NCBI RefSeq assembly: GCF_011764545.1
Contig: NZ_AP022870.1
Location: 4,386,001 to 4,450,000 of the forward strand
Reading direction: 5' to 3'
DNA length: 64,000 nucleotides
Origin: Phytohabitans flavus
GTDB lineage: Bacteria; Actinomycetota; Actinomycetes; Mycobacteriales; Micromonosporaceae
Positions 1-8,558 of this stretch are shown here, piece by piece. The translations under genes and the position numbers were made by a program. The notes beneath the pieces were generated by a model. It was not told the origin of the DNA, did no database searches, and saw nothing but the letters and a program-made list of their open reading frames with translations. The stretch's first letter is position 1. Each line of letters opens with the position of its first letter.

Positions 1-1456
1 CGTAGCCGTGCTCGTCCAGCGCCACGTGACCGCCCAGCCAGTCCGTACACGGCTGGGCGCCGATGAAGACGAAGAGCAGGCCGGCGTCGAGCGAGCGGCG
101 GGCCCCGGTGGGTAGGTGCTCGACCACCACCGACGCCAGCCGGCCCTCGGTGCCGGCCAGCTCGCACACCTCGCTCTCGCGTAGCACCTCGACGCGCTCG
201 TCCCGCTCGATCTGGTCGACGAGGTACCGGGACATGTCCCTGCCGAGGTCGCCGTGCCGGGTCACGAGCCGTACGGACTGGGCGTGCTGTACCAGGTAGA
301 CGACCGCCTGGCCGGCCGAGTTGCCACCACCCACCACGACCACCGGCCGCTTGGCGCAGAACCGAGCCTCCACCACGGTCGCCGCGTAGTAGACGCTGGT
401 CCCCTCGAAGTCGGCCAGCCTCGGCAGGTCCAGCCGGCGGTAGCGGGCCCCGGTGGCGACGACCACGGTACGGGCGCGCACCTCCTCGTCCCGCCCGTCG
501 ACCCGCACCACGTGGTACCCCTCCCGCCGCTCCAGCCCCACGACCGCCGCCGGGGCCGCGATCGCCGCCCCGAACTTCTCCGCCTGCATCACGGCCCGGT
601 CGGCGAGCTCGACGCCCGAGATGCCGGCCGGGAAGCCGAGGTAGTTTTCGATCCGGGGCGAGGTGCCGGCCTGCCCGCCGGCGCCGACCGCGTCCAGCAC
701 GACGATGTCCAGCCCCTCGGAGGCGCCGTAGACCGCGGCGGCCAGGCCGGCCGGGCCGGCGCCGGCGATGACCACGTCGACCATCGCGCCGGGCAGCTCG
801 TCGACCGCCCCGGGGCCGATCAGCCGGGCCAGCTCGGCGTTGGTGGGGTTGCGCAGCACCTGGCCGTCCCGCCAGATGACGACCGGGGTGTCCTCCGGGC
901 CGACGCTCATCTGCCGCAGCAGCCGCTCGGCGCCCGCGTCCTCTTCCAGGTCGGTCCAGGTGTGCGGGGTGCGGTTCCGGGCGGCGAACTCGCGCAGCCG
1001 CCGCGTGCCCGGCGAGAACCGCGACCCGATGATCCGGATGCCGGCGACGCTGCCGAGCAGCTGCTCGCGGCGGCGCAGGAAGGCGCGCAGAATCACGTCG
1101 CCCAGGCGCGGGTCGCGGGCCACAAAGTCGAGCAGGGCCGGCACCGGTACGGCGAGCACCTCGCCCGGCTCGCGGACGACCGCGGAGACGAAGGAGGGCT
1201 GCCCGGTCAGCAGCCCCATTTCGTCGAGGAACCAGCCCGGACCATGCACCCCGATCTGCCGTTCCTCAGCCGTCCCGTGCCCTTCGACCACCGCGACCGT
1301 GCCGCTCACCACCACGAACAGGTCCCGGTGCCGCTGGCCCTCCTGGGTGAGCAGGTCACCGACCTGGGTCCGGCGCCGCTCGCCGTACCCGCGCAGCTCC
1401 TCGATCTGCTCCCCGTTCAGCCGGGAGAACCCCGCGCCGCCGTCGGTCGGTTCCAC
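1..1456 (-). CDS. Cyclic-nucleotide-binding domain plus thioredoxin-reductase-like FAD oxidoreductase (3' end outside window)
   Basis: The start is a GTG preceded by GAGGAG. Residues 1-130 or so look like a Crp-type cNMP-binding domain with a DLFVVVSGTVAVVEG core. After a spacer come a FAD-binding GAGPAGLAAAVYGASEG motif and an NADPH-binding VVVGGGNSAG motif in the thioredoxin reductase fold. The redox-active CxxC that normally precedes the NADPH site is absent: the stretch reads YYAATVVEARFC. It should therefore bind FAD and NAD(P)H but not reduce thioredoxin by the usual disulfide relay. Such fusions are common in actinobacteria and are usually labelled thioredoxin reductase. The 5' end overlaps the upstream DUF6458 gene by 40 bp, which suggests co-expression. 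The C-terminus lies beyond base 1. Confidence 0.88.
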   Translation of the reverse strand, partial: MEPTDGGAGFSRLNGEQIEELRGYGERRRTQVGDLLTQEGQRHRDLFVVVSGTVAVVEGHGTAEERQIGVHGPGWFLDEMGLLTGQPSFVSAVVREPGEVLAVPVPALLDFVARDPRLGDVILRAFLRRREQLLGSVAGIRIIGSRFSPGTRRLREFAARNRTPHTWTDLEEDAGAERLLRQMSVGPEDTPVVIWRDGQVLRNPTNAELARLIGPGAVDELPGAMVDVVIAGAGPAGLAAAVYGASEGLDIVVLDAVGAGGQAGTSPRIENYLGFPAGISGVELADRAVMQAEKFGAAIAAPAAVVGLERREGYHVVRVDGRDEEVRARTVVVATGARYRRLDLPRLADFEGTSVYYAATVVEARFCAKRPVVVVGGGNSAGQAVVYLVQHAQSVRLVTRHGDLGRDMSRYLVDQIERDERVEVLRESEVCELAGTEGRLASVVVEHLPTGARRSLDAGLLFVFIGAQPCTDWLGGHVALDEHGY

Positions 1457-1710
1457 GGTTCTCCTCGGGGTGGTGGCTCACGCGTTGGCGGGAGGGTCGA
1501 TGGGCGGCCCGTCCCCGGTGGGAAGCGGCCCTGGGACGCCCGGCGCCGGCGGTCCTGCCAGTACCAGAGCGTGACAAGGATGACCGCACCGCCGGCGAGC
1601 ATCACGATCACGCCGGCCGCTTGCAGGTTGATCCACCAGGGATTTACCTGGATGGCGAACGCCAGGACGGCGCCGAGCGCGATCAGGAAGATTCCCCCGC
1701 CGATACCCAC
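1417..1710 (-). CDS. DUF6458 family small membrane protein
   Basis: A 97-residue protein beginning MGIGGGIFLIALGAVLAFAI. It has two hydrophobic segments (about residues 4-22 and 28-48) joined by a short NPWWINLQAAG loop, then a basic WYWQDRRRR stop-transfer region. This matches the DUF6458 pattern of actinobacteria, whose function is unknown. The C-terminal third is Pro/Arg-rich and overlaps the start of the oxidoreductase gene downstream. That tail may be little constrained, because DUF6458 proteins are usually somewhat shorter. Integral membrane location is inferred. Confidence 0.75.
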   Translation of the reverse strand: MGIGGGIFLIALGAVLAFAIQVNPWWINLQAAGVIVMLAGGAVILVTLWYWQDRRRRASQGRFPPGTGRPSTLPPTREPPPRGEPWNRPTAARGSPG

Positions 1711-1869
1711 TACTCAAATGCCTCCGCCGCGTTGGGGGACGGACCATGCCTCCGCCGCCGCTTTGGGACCGATCCAACCGAACGTATCTCGGTCCTCGAA
1801 TGCCGCGTCTTCCCTGGTCACCCAGCCTGGGTGGGGTCGCGTCACCCGGTGCCGGCGTTGCGTGGAGAC

Positions 1870-2496
1870 ATGGTCAAGGACGTCAACATCGCCGTGATCT
1901 ACTACTCGGCGACCGGCAACGTGCACCGCCTCGCTGAGGCGGTGGCCGAAGGGGCGGTCAAGGCCGGCGCGCACGTGCGGGTGCACCGGGTGTCCGAGCT
2001 GGCGCCGGATACCGCGATCGACGCCAACCCCGACTGGCGCGCGCACGTCGACCAGACCCGGGACGTGGTGCCCGAAGCGAGGCTGGACGACCTGGCCTGG
2101 GCGGACGGCTACGCGTTCGGTTCGCCGACTCGCTTCGGCATGGTGGCCGCGCAGCTGAAGCAGTTTCTGGACCAGGCCGGCGGGCTGTGGCTCAACGGTG
2201 TGCTCACCGACAAGCCGGCCACCGCGTTCACGTCCAGCATCAACCGGCACGGCGGCCAGGAGACCACGCTCGTGTCGCTGTACAACCTCTTCGCCCACTG
2301 GGGCTCGATCATCGTCCCGCCCGGCTACACCGACCCGGTCCTGTACGAGGCGGGCGGCAACCCGTACGGCGTCTCGTGGCCGACCGGCCAGCCGCCCGAG
2401 CTGCCGAACGACCAGACCCTGCGGGCGGCGCAGTACCAGGGGCAACGCCTGGCCGACATTACCCGGCGCCTGATGCCGAAGGAGTCAACCCGATGA
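1870..2496 (+). CDS. wrbA: NAD(P)H:quinone oxidoreductase, WrbA family flavodoxin-like protein
   Basis: A 208-residue flavodoxin-fold protein. The N-terminal IAVIYYSATGNVHRLAEAV is the FMN phosphate-binding loop, and GSPTRFGMVAAQLKQFLDQ plus AFTSSINRHGGQETTL are signature WrbA segments. WrbA enzymes bind FMN, form tetramers and reduce quinones by two electrons, limiting semiquinone stress. The ATG at 1870 follows a GGAG and leaves the usual start just before the flavodoxin core. The stop overlaps the next ATG (ATGA), so the stress protein downstream is probably translationally coupled. Confidence 0.93.
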   Translation: MVKDVNIAVIYYSATGNVHRLAEAVAEGAVKAGAHVRVHRVSELAPDTAIDANPDWRAHVDQTRDVVPEARLDDLAWADGYAFGSPTRFGMVAAQLKQFLDQAGGLWLNGVLTDKPATAFTSSINRHGGQETTLVSLYNLFAHWGSIIVPPGYTDPVLYEAGGNPYGVSWPTGQPPELPNDQTLRAAQYQGQRLADITRRLMPKESTR

Positions 2497-2957
2497 CGTC
2501 GACGCTGGTCGACGGTCGACCAACCGTGACCATAGCCTCGTTCCGCGACTACGCGTCCGCCCAGCAGGCGGTGGACCTGCTCTCGGACAACGGATTTCCG
2601 GTACAGCGGGTGGCCATCGTGGGCACCGGCCTGCGGATGGTGGAGCAGATCACCGGCCGCATGACAATGGCCCGCGCGGCACTGTCGGGTGCCGCGACCG
2701 GCGCCTGGATCGGCCTGCTGATCGGCCTGCTGCTGGGCATCTTCGCCAGCGGCAGCTGGTGGTGGGTGCTGATCACGGCCCTGGTGCTGGGCATCGTCTG
2801 GGGTGCGGCCTTCGGCGCGGTCGCGCACGGGCTGAACGGCGGGCGCCGGGACTTCTCGTCCCACAGCGGGCTGCGAGCCACCGCGTACGCCGTGGAGGTC
2901 GACTCGGCCCGCGCGGACGAGGCGCTACGCGTGCTGGACCGCGCGCGGCACCAATGA
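2493..2957 (+). CDS. General stress protein 17M-like membrane protein
   Basis: A 154-residue protein. Residues 10-50 (VTIASFRDYASAQQAVDLLSDNG) match the GSP17M/YflT-type domain found in general stress proteins. Then come two hydrophobic stretches (about residues 70-90 and 92-112), rich in Gly, that look like a helical hairpin in the membrane. The C-terminus (YAVEVDSARADEALRVLDRA) looks like a ferredoxin-like regulatory strand-helix unit. It starts at an ATG overlapping the wrbA stop. Function is inferred only from the family and the pairing with wrbA, which suggests an oxidative or envelope stress operon. Confidence 0.8.
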   Translation: MTSTLVDGRPTVTIASFRDYASAQQAVDLLSDNGFPVQRVAIVGTGLRMVEQITGRMTMARAALSGAATGAWIGLLIGLLLGIFASGSWWWVLITALVLGIVWGAAFGAVAHGLNGGRRDFSSHSGLRATAYAVEVDSARADEALRVLDRARHQ

Positions 2958-3079
2958 CCGCCAGCGTCAGGACGGTCGGGCGGGCTGTCCTGGCGCTGGC
3001 CTCACCGCTGCGGAGTCGCGGGCACCCCCGTGCAGCGCGACGTCCCGCCGTTCCACAGTGACCAGACGATGTGGAGGGC

Positions 3080-3556
3080 CTAGAGTGTCTTGCGCATCTG
3101 CTGGGTGACCACACGGTAACCGGACGTGGCGTAGAGGCTCATCGCTACCGGGTTGTGGCCGAAGACGTTCAGCTCCAGCTCGGCCAGGCCCTGTGCGCGG
3201 ACCGCCTCCTCGGCGGCGGCCAGCAGCGCCCGGCCGTAGCCGGCGCCACGAAACTCCGGCTCCACCTCGATGTCGTAGAGGAACGCGCAGCCGGCGGCGC
3301 CGTCCGGATGTCCGAGTCTGATCCACAGCCGCCCGATCGGGGTGCCGTCCGGGCGCACGCCCTTGAGCAGCAGCATCCCCTCGGTGGCGAGGCCGTCGGG
3401 CAACAGCGCGTCGTTGGCGGTCAGGGCCCGTTCGAGCGCGGTTTCGGCGGCCCACGATCCGGCCGCGACCTTCGAGTCGGCAAAGCGCCGGGCGATCGCG
3501 TACCGCCACTGCGCGAACTCGGCCTGGGTCATGGGCCGTACCGACAGCTCTGGCAT
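3080..3556 (-). CDS. GNAT family N-acetyltransferase
   Basis: About 158 residues from MPELSVRPMTQAEF. The acetyl-CoA pyrophosphate-binding motif A is clear: IEVEPEFRGAGYGRALLAAAEE (R/Q-x-x-G-x-G/A). Motif B is GLAELELNVFGHNPVAMSLYATSGY. Substrate is unknown. An alternative ATG six codons upstream (3574) would overlap the divergent start at 3573. The internal ATG fits the family N-terminus better, although only 16 bp then separate the two genes and both transcripts may be nearly leaderless. Cytosolic enzyme. Confidence 0.85.
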   Translation of the reverse strand: MPELSVRPMTQAEFAQWRYAIARRFADSKVAAGSWAAETALERALTANDALLPDGLATEGMLLLKGVRPDGTPIGRLWIRLGHPDGAAGCAFLYDIEVEPEFRGAGYGRALLAAAEEAVRAQGLAELELNVFGHNPVAMSLYATSGYRVVTQQMRKTL

Positions 3557-3572
3557 GGCAAGATCGTGACAC

Positions 3573-4931
3573 ATGCCCCCGCCGACCGCGTCTCCATTAC
3601 CGCCGGACCCGCACTGCGAGCACCGGCGGGCGCTGCTGTCCGGGATCGCGCGGCGGCTCCGCGCGGCGGGTATCGAGTCGGCGTTCGGGCCACTGGAGTC
3701 GTACCGGGACTTCTACGGGGTACTGCCCGCCGGCACGACCGGGCTTGTGTGCGAGCAGCCGCCGACGACCGCGCGACTCCAGGTCACGGCCATCCGGGTA
3801 CGCCACACGCTGCCGCCCGGGCAGGGTGGCCTCTCCCCCGACCGGCGCTCCTGGGTGCGCGACGCGGACGTGACGTACGACCTCCACGGCGGCGGGGAGC
3901 CGGCCTTCGAGGTCACCATGCTGGAGGACCCGGACGACGGGCTGGGGCACAGCCGGGACACCTCCGCGCAACGCACGGTCACCGGCGACGAGCAGGCCGT
4001 AATCGATGCCGCTCGACTCTGGTACGGCTACCGGCACACCCTGCGCGGCACCCTGCCCACGGCAGACCCGCGGCGCGAGCGGACCCGGCTGCGGCGGGAG
4101 GTGGAGAAGCGGGACGCTGCCGCGTCGGCCCCCGACCTGCGCACCGAGCTGGCCGGCGCGCTCGTGCCGGCCCGGGACGCGCTCGCCGCCGACCTGGCCC
4201 GCCTCGACCCCGGCCTGCTCTGCTGGCACTTCCCGCGCGAGCGGAGCGGACGCTACGCGCGCCGGGCGGTGGTGGCGCTGGCCCGGTACGGCCCTGACCC
4301 GGGCAAGCGCGGGCCGTGGCTGACCGCCCGGGTACGGGACGGGTCGCTCGCGCTCGGCATCGACCAGCTGATCGGCGTCAACCAGGACCACCGGTGGGAC
4401 ACCGCGCCGTGGCTGTGGAGCACCGCCGGCCGTGGGGCGACCGCCGCCGACCGCTGGCAGGTGGTGAGCCCGGAGGAGGCGCGCCCGCTCACCGACCTCC
4501 TCGACGCGTACGACGTGGCCGCCGCGCTGGAGACCGCCGGGGTATGCGTGGACGGTGACGTGGCGGCGCTGCTCGACGGCTTCCCGACCCGGTACCTGCG
4601 CGCCGCGCACACCGAGGCCTGGGTCACCGCCCTCTACACCCAGCTCGCCCGCTCGGCGCCGTGGCGGTTCGCGGCCGCGTACGACACGTGGCGGCGCGAG
4701 CGGGCCGGGCTGGGGCGGCCGGCCACCGGACCGGTACCCCTCTTCGGCCTGACCGGCCTCAACCAGCAGCGGCGCCCGATGCTCGCCCTGGACCAGCGCG
4801 CCGGCGTGCCGATACTGCGCATGGTCTGGACCGGCAGCAACGCCCGGCTGTCCCGGGTCCTGTGGGAGCGCCCGGCCGACCTGGACGCCGCCCTCGCGGG
4901 CCTGGCGACGCCGATGCCGACGGCGCGGTGA
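3573..4931 (+). CDS. Hypothetical protein, 452 aa
   Basis: I do not recognise this protein. It has no signal peptide and no membrane segment. The N-terminal part (to about residue 150) is mixed alpha/beta in character; residues 165-215 are charged and helical (RRERTRLRREVEKRD); the C-terminal half has Trp-rich segments such as DHRWDTAPWLWST. A run VPLFGLTGLNQQRRPMLALDQ precedes a hydrophobic core PILRMVWTG near the end. Codon usage is typical of the window, so I take it as real. Its 3' end overlaps the opposing sigma factor gene by 173 bp. Confidence 0.75.
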   Translation: MPPPTASPLPPDPHCEHRRALLSGIARRLRAAGIESAFGPLESYRDFYGVLPAGTTGLVCEQPPTTARLQVTAIRVRHTLPPGQGGLSPDRRSWVRDADVTYDLHGGGEPAFEVTMLEDPDDGLGHSRDTSAQRTVTGDEQAVIDAARLWYGYRHTLRGTLPTADPRRERTRLRREVEKRDAAASAPDLRTELAGALVPARDALAADLARLDPGLLCWHFPRERSGRYARRAVVALARYGPDPGKRGPWLTARVRDGSLALGIDQLIGVNQDHRWDTAPWLWSTAGRGATAADRWQVVSPEEARPLTDLLDAYDVAAALETAGVCVDGDVAALLDGFPTRYLRAAHTEAWVTALYTQLARSAPWRFAAAYDTWRRERAGLGRPATGPVPLFGLTGLNQQRRPMLALDQRAGVPILRMVWTGSNARLSRVLWERPADLDAALAGLATPMPTAR

Positions 4932-6330
4932 AGTCGCCCGGCCGGTCGCGCCGGCACGGATTGGTCACGGTCTCGCGCGCGCTCTCGGCGGTGGTGCCGT
5001 CGGCCGCCCTGCCCAGCACCCACCAGGTGATCTGCCCGTAGCGCAGGCCGGTGCGGCTGCCTCGGGCGGCGCTGCCCGTGGTCACGGTCATCGCGGCGCT
5101 CTCGGTACCGGACTGGGCGCTGCGCCAGACGAGCCGGCTCGCGGTCATCGTGTGGCTGGCGGTCGCGTCGGCCGAGAGCGTGTACGTGACCCGGTCCGAG
5201 CCGCACCGCACGCCACCGCTCGCCGCGACGCTGAACGCCGCCTCGACCTCTGGCTCAGGATCTGGGTCCTTTGTGGACGGCGTGGGTGCGACGATGGTGG
5301 GTCCGGTCGGCTCGCTGGCGACCGGCACCGGCGATCTGGTGGCCCGTGGCGTGGGCGGTGCGGAGGAGGCCGAGGGTGCGACCGGCGGCGTGGGCGGACC
5401 AGGAGCGGCCGACGGTACCGGCGACGCTGATCCGCTCGCCAGCTCGGGCGGCGGGACCGGCTCGCCGGGCCGGGTCAGCACGACCACGACAAGCACCGCC
5501 ACGACCGCCGCCGCGCCGGCCGCCGCCCACGTGCTCGGCCGCCGGGACGACGGAAACCCGTCCCGGCCGAGCTTGACGTCCGGCGGCCCGGCCGGGCGCC
5601 AAGAGGCGGCGGGCAGGACGGTGAACGGGACGGCCACGTACCCGGTCAGCAGCGCCGCCGGGCTCAGCAGCGTGCCCCGGCTGGCCCGGCAGCGGGCACA
5701 CCCGTCGACGTGCCGGCCGAGCCGCTTGCGCAGCAGCGGGGTGAGCCGCCCGTCCCAGCCGGGATGCAGCTCGCGCAGCGCCGGGCAGGCCGCCGCGCGG
5801 GCCACGAGCAGCACGCCGAGCGCGCGTTCGAGCTGGGACCTGGCCCGGGAGAGCCGGGCGTGCGCGTGGTTGGCGGAGACGCCGAGCACCGCGCCGACGT
5901 CGACCGCGGACAGCCCGTGCCGCAGCGCCAGCTCGATCACCTCGCGGTCGCCGTCGCCGAGCCCGGCCGCGGCCGCGTGCACCAGCTCGCGTACCTCGGC
6001 GGCCCGCACGCCCGCCCCGAGATCGGCGGTGTCCGCGCTGGCGTCCTCGAGCTCGGCCGGCGCCTCCCGCCGCCGGTCCCGGATCTGGCGCAGGCACTCG
6101 TGGCGGGCGATCGCGTAGAGCCACGGCAGCAGCCGCTCCGGCTCGCGCAGCTGCCCGGCTCGCCGCCCGGCGATGACGAACGTGTCCTGCACCGCGTCCG
6201 CCGCCGCGTCGGCGTCGCGCAGGGTCGCCCGGCAGTACGCGTACAGCCGGGGTGCGTAGCGGCGGTAAGCGCCGTCGAGGCCCCGCGGGTCGCCGGCGAC
6301 CATCGCCGCCACCAGCGCGCGGTCGTCCAT
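4759..6330 (-). CDS. ECF-type sigma factor fused to a zinc-finger-like segment, a transmembrane helix and an external domain
   Basis: 523 residues from MDDRALVAAMVAGD. Residues 1-90 form sigma region 2 (YAYCRATLRDADAAADAVQDTFV) and residues 120-170 region 4 (DREVIELALRHGLSAVDVGAVLGVS). Then comes RHVDGCARCRA, an Hx3Cx2C motif like that of zinc-containing anti-sigma domains. A single transmembrane helix follows at about 255-275 (AAGAAAVVAVLVVVVLT), then a Pro/Ser/Ala-rich linker and a beta-type domain of about 90 residues. Sigma and anti-sigma functions therefore seem to sit in one membrane-tethered chain. The last 57 residues are read antisense to the neighbouring gene and are low in complexity. 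It starts 42 bp after the serine hydrolase stop, so co-transcription is likely. Confidence 0.85.
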   Translation of the reverse strand: MDDRALVAAMVAGDPRGLDGAYRRYAPRLYAYCRATLRDADAAADAVQDTFVIAGRRAGQLREPERLLPWLYAIARHECLRQIRDRRREAPAELEDASADTADLGAGVRAAEVRELVHAAAAGLGDGDREVIELALRHGLSAVDVGAVLGVSANHAHARLSRARSQLERALGVLLVARAAACPALRELHPGWDGRLTPLLRKRLGRHVDGCARCRASRGTLLSPAALLTGYVAVPFTVLPAASWRPAGPPDVKLGRDGFPSSRRPSTWAAAGAAAVVAVLVVVVLTRPGEPVPPPELASGSASPVPSAAPGPPTPPVAPSASSAPPTPRATRSPVPVASEPTGPTIVAPTPSTKDPDPEPEVEAAFSVAASGGVRCGSDRVTYTLSADATASHTMTASRLVWRSAQSGTESAAMTVTTGSAARGSRTGLRYGQITWWVLGRAADGTTAESARETVTNPCRRDRPGDFTAPSASASPGPRGRRPGRPGAPTGPGTAGRCCRSRPCAVSARRRAGPGRASGAAAG

Positions 6331-6372
6331 GTCCGGCACGGTAGCTCCCCTTCGCACCCCGGCTGTCCGGTG

Positions 6373-8400
6373 TCAGATCAGCAGGTCGCCGATGTGCCAG
6401 GCGATCGCCGTCGCGTGGTCCTCCGGGTTACTCAGCTCCTCGCGGTTGATGAGCACGGCGATCGAGATGCCGTCGTCCGGGAAGACCAGCAGGTGCGCGT
6501 CCGAGCCGAGCTGACCGCCGGACTTGGTCGCGTACCGGTGGCCGCCCTTGGTATCCACGTCCCAGCCGTACGCGTAGTCCCAGCCCTCGGCGGTGCCGTC
6601 CCAGATGTGGTCCGTATCGGCGACCACGTTGCCGGCGATCATCGCGTTGCCGAAGCGGGCCATGTCGCGCACGTTCGACTCCAGGCCGCCGCCCAGCGTC
6701 TTCCAGCTGATCTGGTCCGGGGTCGCCTCGGTGTTCGACGGGCCCTTGTAGATCTTCGCCCGGCGCACCTCGGTGTCGTCCGGGTCCTCCTGCCGCAGCG
6801 TGGTCAGGCCGAGCGGGTCGCTGATCTCCTGCCGCACGAGGTCCTTGACCGGCACGCCGGTCGCCGCTTCGAGCCCGGCCCCGAGCACCGTGTACCCGTG
6901 GGTGCTGTACAGCTCCGAGTCACCCGCGGTGCAGTTGGTCGAGACGGCGCCACCGGTCCAGGAGCGCAGCGGGTCGTCGTCGAACTCCGCGACCGCGGTA
7001 CGCGCGTCCGGGTACTCGGTCGCCGCGAGGTGGCTGTCCGTCGCCAACTCCGCGTCGTACTGCGCCGGGTCCAGCGTCTTCAGCGACGAAGACTTGTTGC
7101 CGGCGTAGTGGCGCACGCAGCCGCGGTTGCTGGCCAGCTGCTCCAGCGTGGCGTCGTGCTGGTCGTTCAGCGGCTCGTAGTAGTGCTCCGCGCTCAGGTC
7201 ACGGTCGACCTGGTCGCCGGGCTTTTCGTGCAGCCGCATCGTGAGCGCGCCGCCGACCGCCTTGGCGACCGACGCCCACCGCATCACGTGATCGGAGTCC
7301 ATCCACACGTCGCCGGCGATGTCCGCCTTGCCGAAGCCGCGGGTGTAGGTGAACACGCCGTTCTCCATGACCGCCACGGCGACGCCCGGCACGCTGTCCT
7401 CACCCATCTCCGCCTGGATGAACTTGTCCACTTCCGGCCGCTCCGGCCAGTTTGGACGGTCGCTGTTCTGCCGCCAGATGGAGGCGTACTTCACGCCGCC
7501 CGCGGTCTGGTACCGCCCGACGAAGATCTGCCGGTAGCCCTCGTCGGCGTCGAGGTGCCAGTTGTTCCCGTACTGGTGCGCGCTCATCTCCCGCCGCCCG
7601 CGCCAGTCGCGGCCGTTGGCGTTCTCCACGAAGATGCCGCCGAACAGCTGCTGCCCGTCCGCCGCCGAGTCGATCGAGAGGCTCCGGAACCCGCTGCCGG
7701 CGTAACCGTTGAAGGTGGCCGCGTACTGCGCCGAGGTGAGGTCGCCGTGCAGGTGCCAGTCCAGCCCTTCCGGGTTGTCGAGGAACACGACGCCGTACCG
7801 GATCCCGTCCGAGGTGCGGTACATGTCGAAGTCGATCGGCATCCGCCCGGCCCGCCGCTGCTCGTGCTGGCGCGCGTTCAGCTCGGCGAGCGTGAGCCCG
7901 TACCAGGTGGTCCAGCCGAGCCCCTCGACGTTTTCCACCCAGGCAGCGGCGAAGTACCACTCGCCGCCCACGGCGTACATCTCCCGGTCGACCAGGCGCA
8001 GGCCGTCCTTTTTCGCGTCGGCCGCGGCGTCCGTGTACTCGGCCTTTGTCATCTTCCCCTCGGCCCGCCAGTCCCGGCCGTCGAGGTTCCGCTGTACGGC
8101 GCTGGCGAACCACGGCTTCCCGCTGAACCCGTCCGCCTCGATGTCGACGGGTAAGAAGCCGATCTCCTTCCAGTGCGCCATGTCCTGCTCGAACCCGTCC
8201 AGCGTGCGCTCGCGCAGCTCGGCCCAGTTGACCTCGTCCGGGTCGAACACGGCCGACGGCTGTCCGGGGTGGGCGTTGGCCACCGGCCCGCCGGCGACGA
8301 GCGCGGCGGCCACACCGGCCAGCGCGACGCCGGCGACCGCGAGGCGGGTGCGGCGGCGCAGCCGCCGGGCCCGCCGCCAGGCCTGCGAAAGGTAGAGCAT
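6373..8400 (-). CDS. Secreted serine hydrolase with N-terminal tandem repeats and a beta-lactamase-type C-terminal domain
   Basis: 675 residues. An Arg-rich N-region, a hydrophobic core and AxA before HPGQPS give a signal peptide of about 42 residues. Residues 60-330 hold roughly five repeats of about 46 residues built around a W-x-x-x-G-x-(L/M)-(T/S)-x-x-(E/Q)-Y core, resembling the tandem repeats of fungal polyglycine hydrolases. Residues 335-675 are a penicillin-binding-protein/beta-lactamase-like domain. It has WASVAKAV (SxxK nucleophile), YSTHGYTVLG in place of YxN, and KSGGQLGS as the third motif. It is likely an extracellular peptidase or esterase; the substrate is unknown. The sigma factor gene lies 42 bp downstream. 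Confidence 0.87.
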   Translation of the reverse strand: MLYLSQAWRRARRLRRRTRLAVAGVALAGVAAALVAGGPVANAHPGQPSAVFDPDEVNWAELRERTLDGFEQDMAHWKEIGFLPVDIEADGFSGKPWFASAVQRNLDGRDWRAEGKMTKAEYTDAAADAKKDGLRLVDREMYAVGGEWYFAAAWVENVEGLGWTTWYGLTLAELNARQHEQRRAGRMPIDFDMYRTSDGIRYGVVFLDNPEGLDWHLHGDLTSAQYAATFNGYAGSGFRSLSIDSAADGQQLFGGIFVENANGRDWRGRREMSAHQYGNNWHLDADEGYRQIFVGRYQTAGGVKYASIWRQNSDRPNWPERPEVDKFIQAEMGEDSVPGVAVAVMENGVFTYTRGFGKADIAGDVWMDSDHVMRWASVAKAVGGALTMRLHEKPGDQVDRDLSAEHYYEPLNDQHDATLEQLASNRGCVRHYAGNKSSSLKTLDPAQYDAELATDSHLAATEYPDARTAVAEFDDDPLRSWTGGAVSTNCTAGDSELYSTHGYTVLGAGLEAATGVPVKDLVRQEISDPLGLTTLRQEDPDDTEVRRAKIYKGPSNTEATPDQISWKTLGGGLESNVRDMARFGNAMIAGNVVADTDHIWDGTAEGWDYAYGWDVDTKGGHRYATKSGGQLGSDAHLLVFPDDGISIAVLINREELSNPEDHATAIAWHIGDLLI

Positions 8401-8558
8401 GTTCCCTCCTGGTGTCGTGGGTTGACACCGGAACGAGCCCTCCGCGCCGCGCTCACCAACAGGTTTCGACTGTCACCTACCCGACACGCGGCGTGGTTGA
8501 CGTTGTCGAACTTTCCAGGGCGGCGCGACCTGGGGTTCTGTGGCAGACTCGCGCACTT

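Noticed and set aside
5710..8154. An 814-codon plus-strand frame opposite the serine hydrolase and sigma factor
   Set aside because: Antisense shadow of two genes with clear family motifs.
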